A DNA stretch of 7,924 nt, taken from assembly GCA_003153875.1 (NCBI GenBank), contig PMBY01000371.1:25697-33620 (forward strand), written 5' to 3'. Positions 1 to 6,900 of this stretch are shown here, piece by piece. The notes below the pieces were generated by a model. That model was not told the origin of the DNA, searched no databases, and worked only from the letters and a program-made list of their open reading frames with translations. Position 1 is the stretch's first letter. Each line of letters starts with the position of its first letter. Source of the stretch: Myxococcales bacterium (GTDB lineage: Bacteria > Myxococcota > Polyangia > Fen-1088). A program made the position numbers and the translations under genes.

Positions 1-57
1 CTCACGCGACCGCTCACGCTGGCCGGCCAACGCCGGGCCGGAAGGCCGGTCGCCCTT

Positions 58-60
58 CAC
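58..60 (-). other. Possible GTG start of a third operon gene running off the left edge
   Basis: One base after the TGA of the DUF3006 gene there is a GTG codon on the minus strand, and its frame stays open for all 20 codons to the window edge (VKGDRPSGPALAGQRERSRE). The tight stop-to-start spacing would fit translational coupling to the two genes before it. There is no clear Shine-Dalgarno sequence, 20 open codons are unremarkable at this GC content, and the peptide resembles nothing I recognise. It may equally be untranslated sequence. Confidence 0.2.
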
Positions 61-61
61 G

Positions 62-292
62 TCACAACTTGATGTCGCCGCCCGGATCGCCTTCCCCCAG
101 ACGCTTGCGCAAAGCCGCGCCGTCGTCTGGCGGGGCCGGCGCAAGAGCGACCGAGATGCGCAGCCACTGGCCCTCGCGCGCATCGGCCGGCAGCAGCGCG
201 CGCGGCAGATGGAATACCTGTTCGTTGAGCACCAGACGCGCCACAAGGTCCTCCACCTCGTCGATAAACACGATGGCTTCCGTGGTTGTCAT
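62..292 (-). CDS. DUF3006 family small protein
   Basis: This is a 76-residue protein beginning MTTTEAIVFIDEVEDLVARL. The layout is that of DUF3006 (PF11213): an N-terminal strand with an I-D-x-V/I-E motif (residues 10-14), a following 'ARLVL' strand, then a P-rich stretch with 'LLPADAREGQWLRI' (residues 33-46) where family members have 'LP.ga.eGd.l'. The tail is charged and has no signal peptide or membrane segment. The molecular function of the family is not known. The ATG start overlaps the TGA of the upstream hydrolase gene as ATGA, so translation is probably coupled. In many bacteria a DUF3006 gene sits directly beside a stand-alone ComEC-like metallo-beta-lactamase gene, as here, which supports the call strongly. 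A role as partner or regulator of the hydrolase is inference; the hydrolase looks exported while this protein looks cytoplasmic, so direct contact is not obvious. Confidence 0.87.
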   Translation of the reverse strand: MTTTEAIVFIDEVEDLVARLVLNEQVFHLPRALLPADAREGQWLRISVALAPAPPDDGAALRKRLGEGDPGGDIKL

Positions 293-1206
293 GGCATCTG
301 GAAGACCTCCTTGCGTCCCTGCACAAACACTTCGATCGTGCCACCATCGCTCTCGATGGCTATCGGTCCATCGATGTCTGTGCGGAACACGCGCGTGCCC
401 ATGCGCGCAAGACGTCCCAGCGTCTGGGCGTCGGGGTGGTGGTATTCGTTGCCCGCGCCGACACTCACCACCGCGATCAGAGGCTGCACAGCCTGCAGAA
501 ACCTGGGTGTCGACGAATAGCGGCTGCCGTGGTGGGCCACTTTCAGAACTGCGGCGCGAAGGTTGGCATGGCTGTCGAGGAGCCATCGTTCCGTCTGCGC
601 CTCCGCGTCGGCTGCGAACAGAACCCCGACTTTGCCAAAATCGATCCGCGACACCACGCTGTTGGCGTTGACGTCCGAGCGCGCGTTCGCAATAGGCGGC
701 TCGGGCGGGCCCAGCAGGGTCAACCGCGCACCTTCGCCCAGGTCGATGGTGCGCCCACGCTCCGCCTGCCGAATCGGGACGTGCTGCCTGTCGAGGAGGG
801 TGAGCAGTCGCTGGTATTCCTGGCTTTCGTGCGGATAGGGCGCGTCGAGGAACATGCGTGTGCCATGCTTGTCGACAACCGCGCGCAGGCCACCCACGTG
901 ATCCGCGTGACGGTGGGTGAGGAACACTAAGTCCAACGCCCCGATCCCGTGGCCATCCAGAAACGCGACCACCGTGTCCCCGGCTTCCACTAGGCCGCCG
1001 TCGATGAGCACCGTCTTGCCAGCCGATGACGTGACCAGCGCAGCATCGCCCTGTCCCACGTCCAGGAAGTCCACCCGCAGTCGCCCTGTCGGCTTCGGCC
1101 CTTGGGCAGCCGCGCCTCGGCACCCTGCCAGCCATGCCAGTGTCAGCCAGGCCGCCAGTGCCAGCCAAGGGGAGGGCCCGGACCCAAGGCGGCGATGGGT
1201 GAACAT
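289..1206 (-). CDS. Secreted ComEC-like MBL-fold metallohydrolase (predicted lipoprotein)
   Basis: This 305-residue protein starts with a signal peptide (R5 R6, hydrophobic residues 14-27) ending in the lipobox L26-A-G-C29, so export and lipid anchoring are predicted. The rest is one metallo-beta-lactamase domain of the ComEC/Rec2 C-terminal type. It opens with 'FLDVGQGDA' (47-55), then has the metal-binding H98-R-H-A-D-H103, 'NSVV' (182-185), the region of the bridging aspartate 'LFAADAE' (D200), 'LKVAHHGS' (221-228) and 'SVGAGNEYHHP' (248-258). These match the nuclease-like domain of the DNA-uptake channel ComEC, but the membrane channel (Competence) part is absent, so this is the stand-alone form. 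Substrate is unknown; phosphodiester or nucleic-acid hydrolysis is inferred from the family. An in-frame TAG lies directly before the ATG, so the start cannot be further upstream; only a weak AAGG lies about 15 bases before it. The gene overlaps the downstream DUF3006 gene by 4 bases. Confidence 0.92.
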   Translation of the reverse strand: MFTHRRLGSGPSPWLALAAWLTLAWLAGCRGAAAQGPKPTGRLRVDFLDVGQGDAALVTSSAGKTVLIDGGLVEAGDTVVAFLDGHGIGALDLVFLTHRHADHVGGLRAVVDKHGTRMFLDAPYPHESQEYQRLLTLLDRQHVPIRQAERGRTIDLGEGARLTLLGPPEPPIANARSDVNANSVVSRIDFGKVGVLFAADAEAQTERWLLDSHANLRAAVLKVAHHGSRYSSTPRFLQAVQPLIAVVSVGAGNEYHHPDAQTLGRLARMGTRVFRTDIDGPIAIESDGGTIEVFVQGRKEVFQMP

Positions 1207-1266
1207 CTACCCAGGCTAACCTTGCGGCGATGACACAGGCAAGAAATGGAGTGACGGGCATGTCTT

Positions 1267-1292
1267 CCTTTTCGGCTAGGTCCGCGAAAAGG
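1267..1292. promoter_or_regulatory. Dyad upstream of the hydrolase operon
   Basis: Perfect 8-bp arms CCTTTTCG (1267-1274) and CGAAAAGG (1285-1292) are separated by 10 bases, ending 61 bases before the hydrolase start codon. The inner bases CGG/CCG can extend the pairing with a small bulge. It could be an operator for a dimeric regulator or an mRNA leader hairpin. No T-tract follows, so it is not an intrinsic terminator. Function is inferred from position only. Confidence 0.35.
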
Positions 1293-1361
1293 TGCGCGCG
1301 TCTCCACGCTTTTTGGGGCGCCGTTTGCACCTTAAGGCAAGCGCTCAGTTACCTCCGTGAT

Positions 1362-1389
1362 CCCGCGGCAAGCGCAGCGACGCCGCGGG
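1362..1389. repeat. GC-rich inverted repeat, possible hairpin
   Basis: Arms CCCGCGGC (1362-1369) and GCCGCGGG (1382-1389) are perfectly complementary over 8 bp around a 12-base loop. It lies about 240 bases past the fibro-slime stop codon and about 155 bases before the hydrolase start. No U-tract follows on either strand. It could be a Rho-independent-like hairpin or an mRNA-stabilising structure, and chance pairing is possible at this GC content. Confidence 0.35.
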
Positions 1390-1448
1390 GCGCCTAGCCG
1401 GAAGCCGTTTTCCAAAGCGAAGCTGCTCCTCCGGCAAGGCAGTGAAGG

Positions 1449-1490
1449 GTGGCCGTGGCCGTGGACGTGGTCGTGACCGTGGCCGTGGCC
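1449..1490. repeat. Hexanucleotide tandem array, 7 copies of GTGGCC-type unit
   Basis: Seven consecutive 6-base units read GTGGCC, GTGGCC, GTGGAC, GTGGTC, GTGACC, GTGGCC, GTGGCC. Four units are identical and the other three differ at one position each. The array lies 143 bases after the fibro-slime stop codon. One minus-strand frame would read it as alternating Ala/Thr-type residues, but I see no start or ribosome site assigning it to a gene. Confidence 0.8.
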
Positions 1491-1632
1491 AGACATTCTG
1501 GACGCGCCGGCCTCAGAAGATCAGCTAGCCGCCGTCGGTTGGAAGACCAAGGACGTAGGCCGCCCGTGGAGTTAGCCTGCTGACCGGGACGAGGTGCGCG
1601 TTCAGACCGCGTGGGCGTGGGCGACGCAAGCA

Positions 1633-3612
1633 CTAGAAGAAGACCAGGATGCGACAACCGGACGGACATCCGTTGGGCCCCGTGATACCGGGGTCGTTGA
1701 TGCCGTCGTCACAATCCTCACCCTGATCCGCTTGCACGATCCCGTCGCCGCAGTACCCGGTCACGAGCTTGCAGCCTGGGCCGCACTGGCCATATCCACC
1801 CAAGTTCTTGCCGTCGTCGCACTCTTCCCCGAGCTCCACGATCCCGTCACCGCAAATGGGCGTGCAATCGCTGGGAGCCGCGTTGAAACCGCTCAGGGTC
1901 AGCTTGTACGACGAACCGGTGGTCTGACGTTCCGCCTGGAAAACCGCGATTTCGTAGACCTGACCGTTCTGCAGTCCAAGGGTGGTGGACTGTTTTGTCG
2001 CGGCAGGCGGCGGACTGATGGGATAGGTTGGGGTGATCGTCGTGGTGCCGTTGCCGTTCGCGCCGATCACGATACTGCCATCGACGGGAGTGTGAACACC
2101 GCCTAGATCGACGGCAAGTTTTCGGTTGATGAAGACCCACACATCGTCGTCACCGACGAAGTCGAGGGTGTACGTCTTGGTCTTGTCATAGAGGAACCAA
2201 TAGTGGACTTCGCTGGTGAAACTGAAGTTGTGCAGACGCTTGTTTCCGCTGGCATCGAGGTCGTAGGGCCAACTCGCCGTCGCATCGTAGTAGGGTGGGA
2301 TCTGTGCGGCTTGCAGCTCGGAGGCAGGGGTGAAAGTGTCGCCGTCCACCGGGAAGAACAGTGGATTGCCGTCGGCCTTAGAGACGATGAAGGTGGCGCT
2401 GTAGGAGCCGTTGTTGGTGTAGCAGTTGAGCAATGTCTCCCCGGCCGCCAGTTTCTTGGAACAGTCGTCGGTTCCGTTCGCGTACTTGGATGTACAGGGA
2501 ATGGGGTTGCCGCTCGCGTCCGTCTGCTCCGCTCCGACGTTGCCACAATAGTAGGCTATTTCGGTGGTGTTCCACTGTTCGCCGTTGGCCCCGTACCGGT
2601 TGACGTAGGCGCCCTGGCCATTGTTCCAAAGGGTCATCTTGGACGCGGTCGTGTGGTTGACCCCGGACACGTCTCGATACCATTCGGCGAACGAGGCGGC
2701 ACTCGCCACATGGGAGTTACCGCCGATACCGGTGTACACGGGCTTGCCGTCGGCATCGAGAGTCGCGTTCACCATGCCCGGAAAGGCAGCGTATGAACCG
2801 GTGGTCCCGCTCTCGAAATCCGTGGGATTGTGAAATCTGAAGTCGCGATACACCACCGGAACCATCATCGTGTTGCCGAGAGCCGGCTGCGTGCAGGTGA
2901 ACCCCTTCTCGATCTTGCAGTCTTTGGAGCAGCCGTCGCCGTCCACGTTGTTGCCATCGTCACACTCTTCGCCAAGGACGATGCCGTCGCCGCACCTGGA
3001 TGTGCACGAGCCGCTCTTGCAGTTGGGCTCGTTCTGGCAATCCGACGAGCAGCCATCGAAAGGCATGGCGTTGCCGTCGTCGCAACCCTCCGCCCCTTCG
3101 ACTTTGTTGTCGCCACAGGTGGTGTGGGTGCAAACGCTTGGGCTGCCGCTGCACTTGTAGCCAATCTCGACCTTGCAGGTGGGCGAGCAGCCGTCGCCGG
3201 CAACCGTGTTCCCGTCATCGCACAGCTCCGGCGGGACAAGGACGCGGTCGCCGCAGTGGGCTATGGGGTGGCATAACTGTCCGGCGGGGATGCAGGAGTA
3301 GCCCGGCTCTACCCGCAGGCAGTTGGCGGAACAACCATCGCCCGATACGCGGTTGCCATCGTCGCAGGCCTCGTCTTTGGTCAGATTGCCATCACCACAG
3401 CCTGGTGGAGCCGCCATGTTCGCGGTGTAGTCGGGCTGAGTTGATTGCTCTGTGCCCAGAGAAATGCTTCCGCCGCCACTCCCGTTGCTCGCGATGCTGC
3501 CGTTTCCACCATTGGACGACGGGTTTGTGGTCGCGACTTCAGCCGACGAACAGGAAAGGGCTGGCCACGTGCTCAAGATAACGATGAGTTCTATAGGGAG
3601 ATTCGATCGCAT
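1633..3612 (-). CDS. Fibro-slime domain lipoprotein with DUF4215 Cys-rich repeats
   Basis: This 659-residue predicted surface protein has a short signal segment ending A18-L-S-C21, a plausible but non-ideal lipobox. A Ser/Gly/Asn-rich spacer (31-58) follows. Four Cys-rich repeats of the DUF4215 (Myxococcus Cys-rich) type come next at about residues 72-115, 120-161, 166-203 and 207-240, recognised by 'CGDG...E.CDDGN...GDGCS..C'. A fibro-slime domain (TIGR02148 type) spans about 252-577. It starts '[15 protein letters not shown]' and carries the hallmark '[20 protein letters not shown]' then 'LGGVH' (483-507). Two more Cys repeats (587-614 and 621-653) end the protein; the last is shortened and closes with 'CRILVFF'. 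Fibro-slime domains occur in secreted matrix proteins of Dictyostelium and in Fibrobacter and myxobacteria, so an adhesion or matrix role is inferred. The frame is open up to 3846, but the ATG at 3612 is preferred because it has a good AGAGGTG ribosome site and begins the signal peptide. Confidence 0.9.
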   Translation of the reverse strand: MRSNLPIELIVILSTWPALSCSSAEVATTNPSSNGGNGSIASNGSGGGSISLGTEQSTQPDYTANMAAPPGCGDGNLTKDEACDDGNRVSGDGCSANCLRVEPGYSCIPAGQLCHPIAHCGDRVLVPPELCDDGNTVAGDGCSPTCKVEIGYKCSGSPSVCTHTTCGDNKVEGAEGCDDGNAMPFDGCSSDCQNEPNCKSGSCTSRCGDGIVLGEECDDGNNVDGDGCSKDCKIEKGFTCTQPALGNTMMVPVVYRDFRFHNPTDFESGTTGSYAAFPGMVNATLDADGKPVYTGIGGNSHVASAASFAEWYRDVSGVNHTTASKMTLWNNGQGAYVNRYGANGEQWNTTEIAYYCGNVGAEQTDASGNPIPCTSKYANGTDDCSKKLAAGETLLNCYTNNGSYSATFIVSKADGNPLFFPVDGDTFTPASELQAAQIPPYYDATASWPYDLDASGNKRLHNFSFTSEVHYWFLYDKTKTYTLDFVGDDDVWVFINRKLAVDLGGVHTPVDGSIVIGANGNGTTTITPTYPISPPPAATKQSTTLGLQNGQVYEIAVFQAERQTTGSSYKLTLSGFNAAPSDCTPICGDGIVELGEECDDGKNLGGYGQCGPGCKLVTGYCGDGIVQADQGEDCDDGINDPGITGPNGCPSGCRILVFF

Positions 3613-3616
3613 GACA

Positions 3617-3623
3617 CACCTCT
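3617..3623 (-). promoter_or_regulatory. Shine-Dalgarno site that fixes the fibro-slime gene start
   Basis: The minus strand reads AGAGGTG four bases before the ATG at 3612. The frame is open for 78 more codons upstream, so this site, together with the signal peptide that starts right at this ATG, decides the start. Confidence 0.7.
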
Positions 3624-3637
3624 GTAAACGGCTCACT

Positions 3638-3643
3638 ATTATA
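3638..3643 (-). promoter_or_regulatory. Candidate -10 element (TATAAT) of the fibro-slime gene
   Basis: A perfect TATAAT lies on the minus strand 25 bases before the start codon, inside an AT-rich patch that stands out from the GC-rich surroundings. Transcription would begin about 7 bases later, giving a leader of roughly 20 bases that just includes the AGAGGTG site. No recognisable TTGACA-like -35 is present at 16-18 bases and there is no extended TG motif, so activator dependence is possible. Housekeeping sigma-factor use is inferred from the hexamer. Confidence 0.5.
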
Positions 3644-3804
3644 ACGGACGGGCCCGCACGGATGGGCACCTCTCGTGTCGTGAAGGGTCGCATTCTAGCC
3701 GTGGAGAGCTGACGAAGCGGTGATCTGGGCCAGATTTCACAGCGAATGTCGTCGCGCGCGACTTGGTGCAAGAAACGCGCAGCGATATGCCCGCCGCCGA
3801 ATGT

Positions 3805-3820
3805 GCGCAGTAGCCTGCGC
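3805..3820. repeat. Small perfect hairpin downstream of the kelch gene
   Basis: GCGCAG (3805-3810) pairs with CTGCGC (3815-3820) around a TAGC loop. It sits in the 3' region of the kelch gene transcript. Without a following U-run it cannot be called an intrinsic terminator with confidence. Confidence 0.25.
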
Positions 3821-3911
3821 CGCGTCGGCCCGTCGTCCACGCCCACGCGATCCGCGGGCAGGCCCGTCGGGCGGTTCTAGCCAGGATCTCGCGGAGCGCA
3901 AACAGTGCTGG

Positions 3912-6900
3912 CTAGCGCCGCTTGCGGGTGCGGCGCCAGATGAGGACTGCGCCCAGCAGGCCGAGCACGCTCTCGACGCCAGGGCCGCCGGCGGGGGCGC
4001 TGCCCAGATCGCAACTGCAACCGCTGTGCCCAAGCTTGACGGGCGCGACCGCGGCTCCGCCATCGCCGATGCTGCCATCTTTGCTCGCACCAGTGCTGGC
4101 ATCGCGGGCCGTGGCCGTATCGAGGCCTGCGTCGGGCTTTGCGCCCGTGCTGGTCTGGCTGCCCGTGCCGGTCTGGCTGCCGGTGCCTGTTCCGCTGCCG
4201 GTTAGGACGCCGGTGCCTGTTCCGCTGCCGGTTAGGACGCTGGTGCCCGTTCCGCTGCTGGTGAGGACGCTGGTGCCTGTCCTGCTGCTGGTGGCGATGC
4301 CGGTGCCACTGCCTGTCCCTGTTGTGCTGGTGGCGATCACCGTTGTGGTTCCGATGGGCGAGGTGCTGGTTGCCGTGCCGGTCGCACTCGTCGCTGTGGT
4401 GATCGCCGTCCGCGTGGCGGTGGTGACGCTCCCGGTACTTGTTACTGTGCCGGTCCTGGTGGTCCCGGTCCCGGTGCCCGTTCCAATGATTGTGATGGGC
4501 GGGGCCAGGGTGCCGGTGGTCGTTCCGGTCGTCGTCCGCAAACTGGTGAGCGTATTCGTGTTGGGCGCCGTGCAATAGTCCAGGCAGGAGCCGACGCCGT
4601 TGCAGGTTCCGCAGGTTCCGCAGGATGTACCCGCTGGGAAGACACAGGCGCCGATGCCGTCGCAGGTGGACTGGCAGGGCGGGGTGCCCTTGCTGCACTC
4701 GTTCTCAGGGTCGGTTCCGATGGGGATGGGGCTGCAGGCACCGAGCTTGCCCGCAAGTTTGCAGGAAACGCAGACCCCGGAGCAGGCGCCGTCGCAGCAC
4801 ACCCCGTCGATGCAGAATCCGCTCGCGCACGCGACAGCACTGGAGCAGGCCGTCCCGTTGGCAGCCAAGCAGGCACCGGTGGCGTCGCACGCCTGGCCGC
4901 CCGAGCAGCTACCTGCCACCTGGGTTCCCGGGGCCGCCAGCACGCAGGTGCCGACTTTGCCCGGGACGTTGCACGACTTGCACGGTCCCGAGCACGAAGC
5001 CGACTCACAGCACACGCCGTCCACGCAATCGCCCGAGGAGCAGAGGCTGGCAGTCGCGGCGGTGCATCCCGTGCCGTTGCTCCGGTTGGTCACGCTGTAC
5101 TCCCAGGTCTCGTCAGTTGCGAAGCCGTTCGGCGTGCCACCGAACAACACCACAACATCCCGCTGGTTGTCGAAGGCCATGACCGCATACGGGCGATCGG
5201 AGGGCTCGCCGGACGGCGGTCGCGCATACCAGGTCGGGCCGCTGCTATCCAACTCCCAGGTGGACATGCTGGCGGTGCTGCTCATCATGGGCATGCCGAG
5301 TAGCACTACGCGGCGCCGGATCGAATCGTAGCTCACTATCCCGTCGGAGAGCCCCCCGCCCAGCGCTTCCCCGGTCACCCTCTGTGACCATGCACCGCCC
5401 GCCGGATCCCACTCCCAGTAGTCACCCGCGGAGGCGCCGTAGCCGTAGCCGTAGCTGTAGTAGCCGCTTGAGGGCTGGAACAGGGCCAACTTTCCGCGCC
5501 CCTCATCGAAGACCATGGCTGGGTAACTCCCGCCGGGAGGCATGGAAACCGGGAGCGTGGGCGTGCGATTGGTCCAGGTGCTGCTGGCACCGTCCCATTC
5601 CCATACATCGGTCTTGTTCGGGTCCGTGTATGCCCCGGCATCCGGGTAGTAGTAAGGGGGATAGACAATATAGCCGCTACTGTTGTCGTACCCGGCGTAG
5701 AGAATAATCTTCTTTCTCGCGCTATCCGTGACCATCCCGTGCCCGCTTCGCTTCGAGGGGGACAAGGCCGGGGAAAGCTGGGTCCACTTGCGGGTGCCGG
5801 TGTTCCACTCCCAGGTGTCGGCAAGAACGTCGGTGACGCCGTACATCGGTGAAATCCCGGACGTGCCGCCGAAGAGGATCAACGACTTGCGGGCGGGATC
5901 GTAGGCCAACGCCGCGTCCATACGCGCCGCGGGCTTCACATCCACCGTGCACTGGACCCACTTGGCGCCGTCCCACTCCCACAGGTCATCGCGGAGGGCG
6001 CCGGTGTCGTCCTGCCCGCCGTACACATAGACCTTGCCGGTAGCCGGGTCCGCAGCCATGGCGTGCGATGAGCGCGGTCCCGGCGAGTTGCCGGGCGCCG
6101 AGCGATCCACCCAGGTGGTCGTCGCGGGATTCAGTTCCCAGACCTCCCGGGTCGCGCCGGATGAACCGGACGAGGAAATCGGGAAACCGGGGGGTAGTAT
6201 CGGTATCGGTCCACCGTAGCTTCCCCCCATTCCACCGTAGCTTCCCGGGTCGTTCAGATCTCCAGCGACTAGATACATCCGGCTGGTCGACGTGCTGAAC
6301 ACCAGCGGCGACCACTGCCTTGGCGTTGGCCAGATCGCGCCGCTTGGGGGCTGGTTCCCGGTCCAAGTGCCGGCCGTAAGATCCCAGTACCAGACATCGT
6401 TCAGGCTGTAGCCGGTTGTCATGTCGTAGCCACCGAAGAGCACGGCCTGGCCCTTGACGCTATCGATGGCCATGCCGTGCCCGAAGCGCGGGCTGGGTTT
6501 GTCTCCCGTGCCGGTGCGTTCCGTCCAGGTGCCGGCTGCGCTATCCCATTCCCAGCTGTCCTGCACGGGCGTGCCGCCTGCGTCGGCCGAGGTGACCTCC
6601 ATCCCGCCGAACAGGTAGGCATGCGCGGTCTGACTGGAGTATGCGAAGCCGAAATCGATACGTGCCGAGGGTGCGCTGGCTGTGGTGAGCTGGGTCCAGG
6701 TGGCCGTGGCGCCGTCGTATTCCCAGGTGTCGTTGAAGGCCACGCTGACCGTCATGGTGTCCCCGCCGATCAGGCTGCGGCCTCCGCCGAACAACACGAT
6801 CTTGCCGGCCTTGCTATCGAAGACCATGCCGTGCTGACTGCGCGCGCTGGGCTTGGCGCCTGGGCCTGTCTTGTCCGTCCACGCGCCCGTTGTCGGATCC

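Larger units (their letters stand above)
1207..1632. other. 426-base intergenic region with several repeats
   Basis: This spacer separates the fibro-slime gene from the hydrolase operon. No convincing gene is present on either strand; the frames that cross it overlap known genes and lack family resemblance. It contains a hexanucleotide array (1449-1490), a GC-rich inverted repeat (1362-1389), an imperfect TTGC/GCAA palindrome centred on CTTAAG (1325-1340) and a dyad with CCTTTTCG arms (1267-1292). The promoter of the hydrolase operon must lie here or further upstream, but I see no good -35/-10 pair. Confidence 0.6.
3613..3911. other. 299-base intergenic region between kelch and fibro-slime genes
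   Basis: No gene is supported here. It holds the fibro-slime gene's ribosome site and candidate -10 near its left end. A perfect 6-bp hairpin (GCGCAG/CTGCGC, loop of 4) lies at 3805-3820, about 92 bases past the kelch gene's TAG. The hairpin lacks a U-tract, so it is at best part of a Rho-type or weak terminator. Confidence 0.55.

Noticed and set aside
23..41. CCGGCC/GGCCGG inverted repeat after the DUF3006 gene as a terminator
   Set aside because: The arms are only 6 bp, each self-complementary, with no U-tract, and such GC palindromes are common by chance here.
62..1330. A 422-codon minus-strand open frame covering the hydrolase and ending in the DUF3006 gene
   Set aside because: Only its last 76 codons resemble a known family. 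The rest is Arg/Gly/Pro-rich, overlaps the clearly homologous hydrolase in another frame, and is what a long shadow frame looks like in GC-rich DNA. An AAGGAAG before its ATG near 1262 is probably chance.
1394..1669. A 91-codon minus-strand frame overlapping the end of the fibro-slime gene and spanning the hexamer array
   Set aside because: It starts inside the fibro-slime gene, has no ribosome site, and its Thr/Ala run is just the hexamer array read in one frame.
3613..3846. N-terminal extension of the fibro-slime protein to an ATG at 3846
   Set aside because: The extra 78 residues are Arg-rich, would bury the signal peptide, and would place the AGAGGTG site and TATAAT inside the gene.
4143..4559. 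The periodic linker DNA as a CRISPR-like array
   Set aside because: The units are contiguous with no spacers, keep the reading frame and encode a continuous Thr/Gly stalk.
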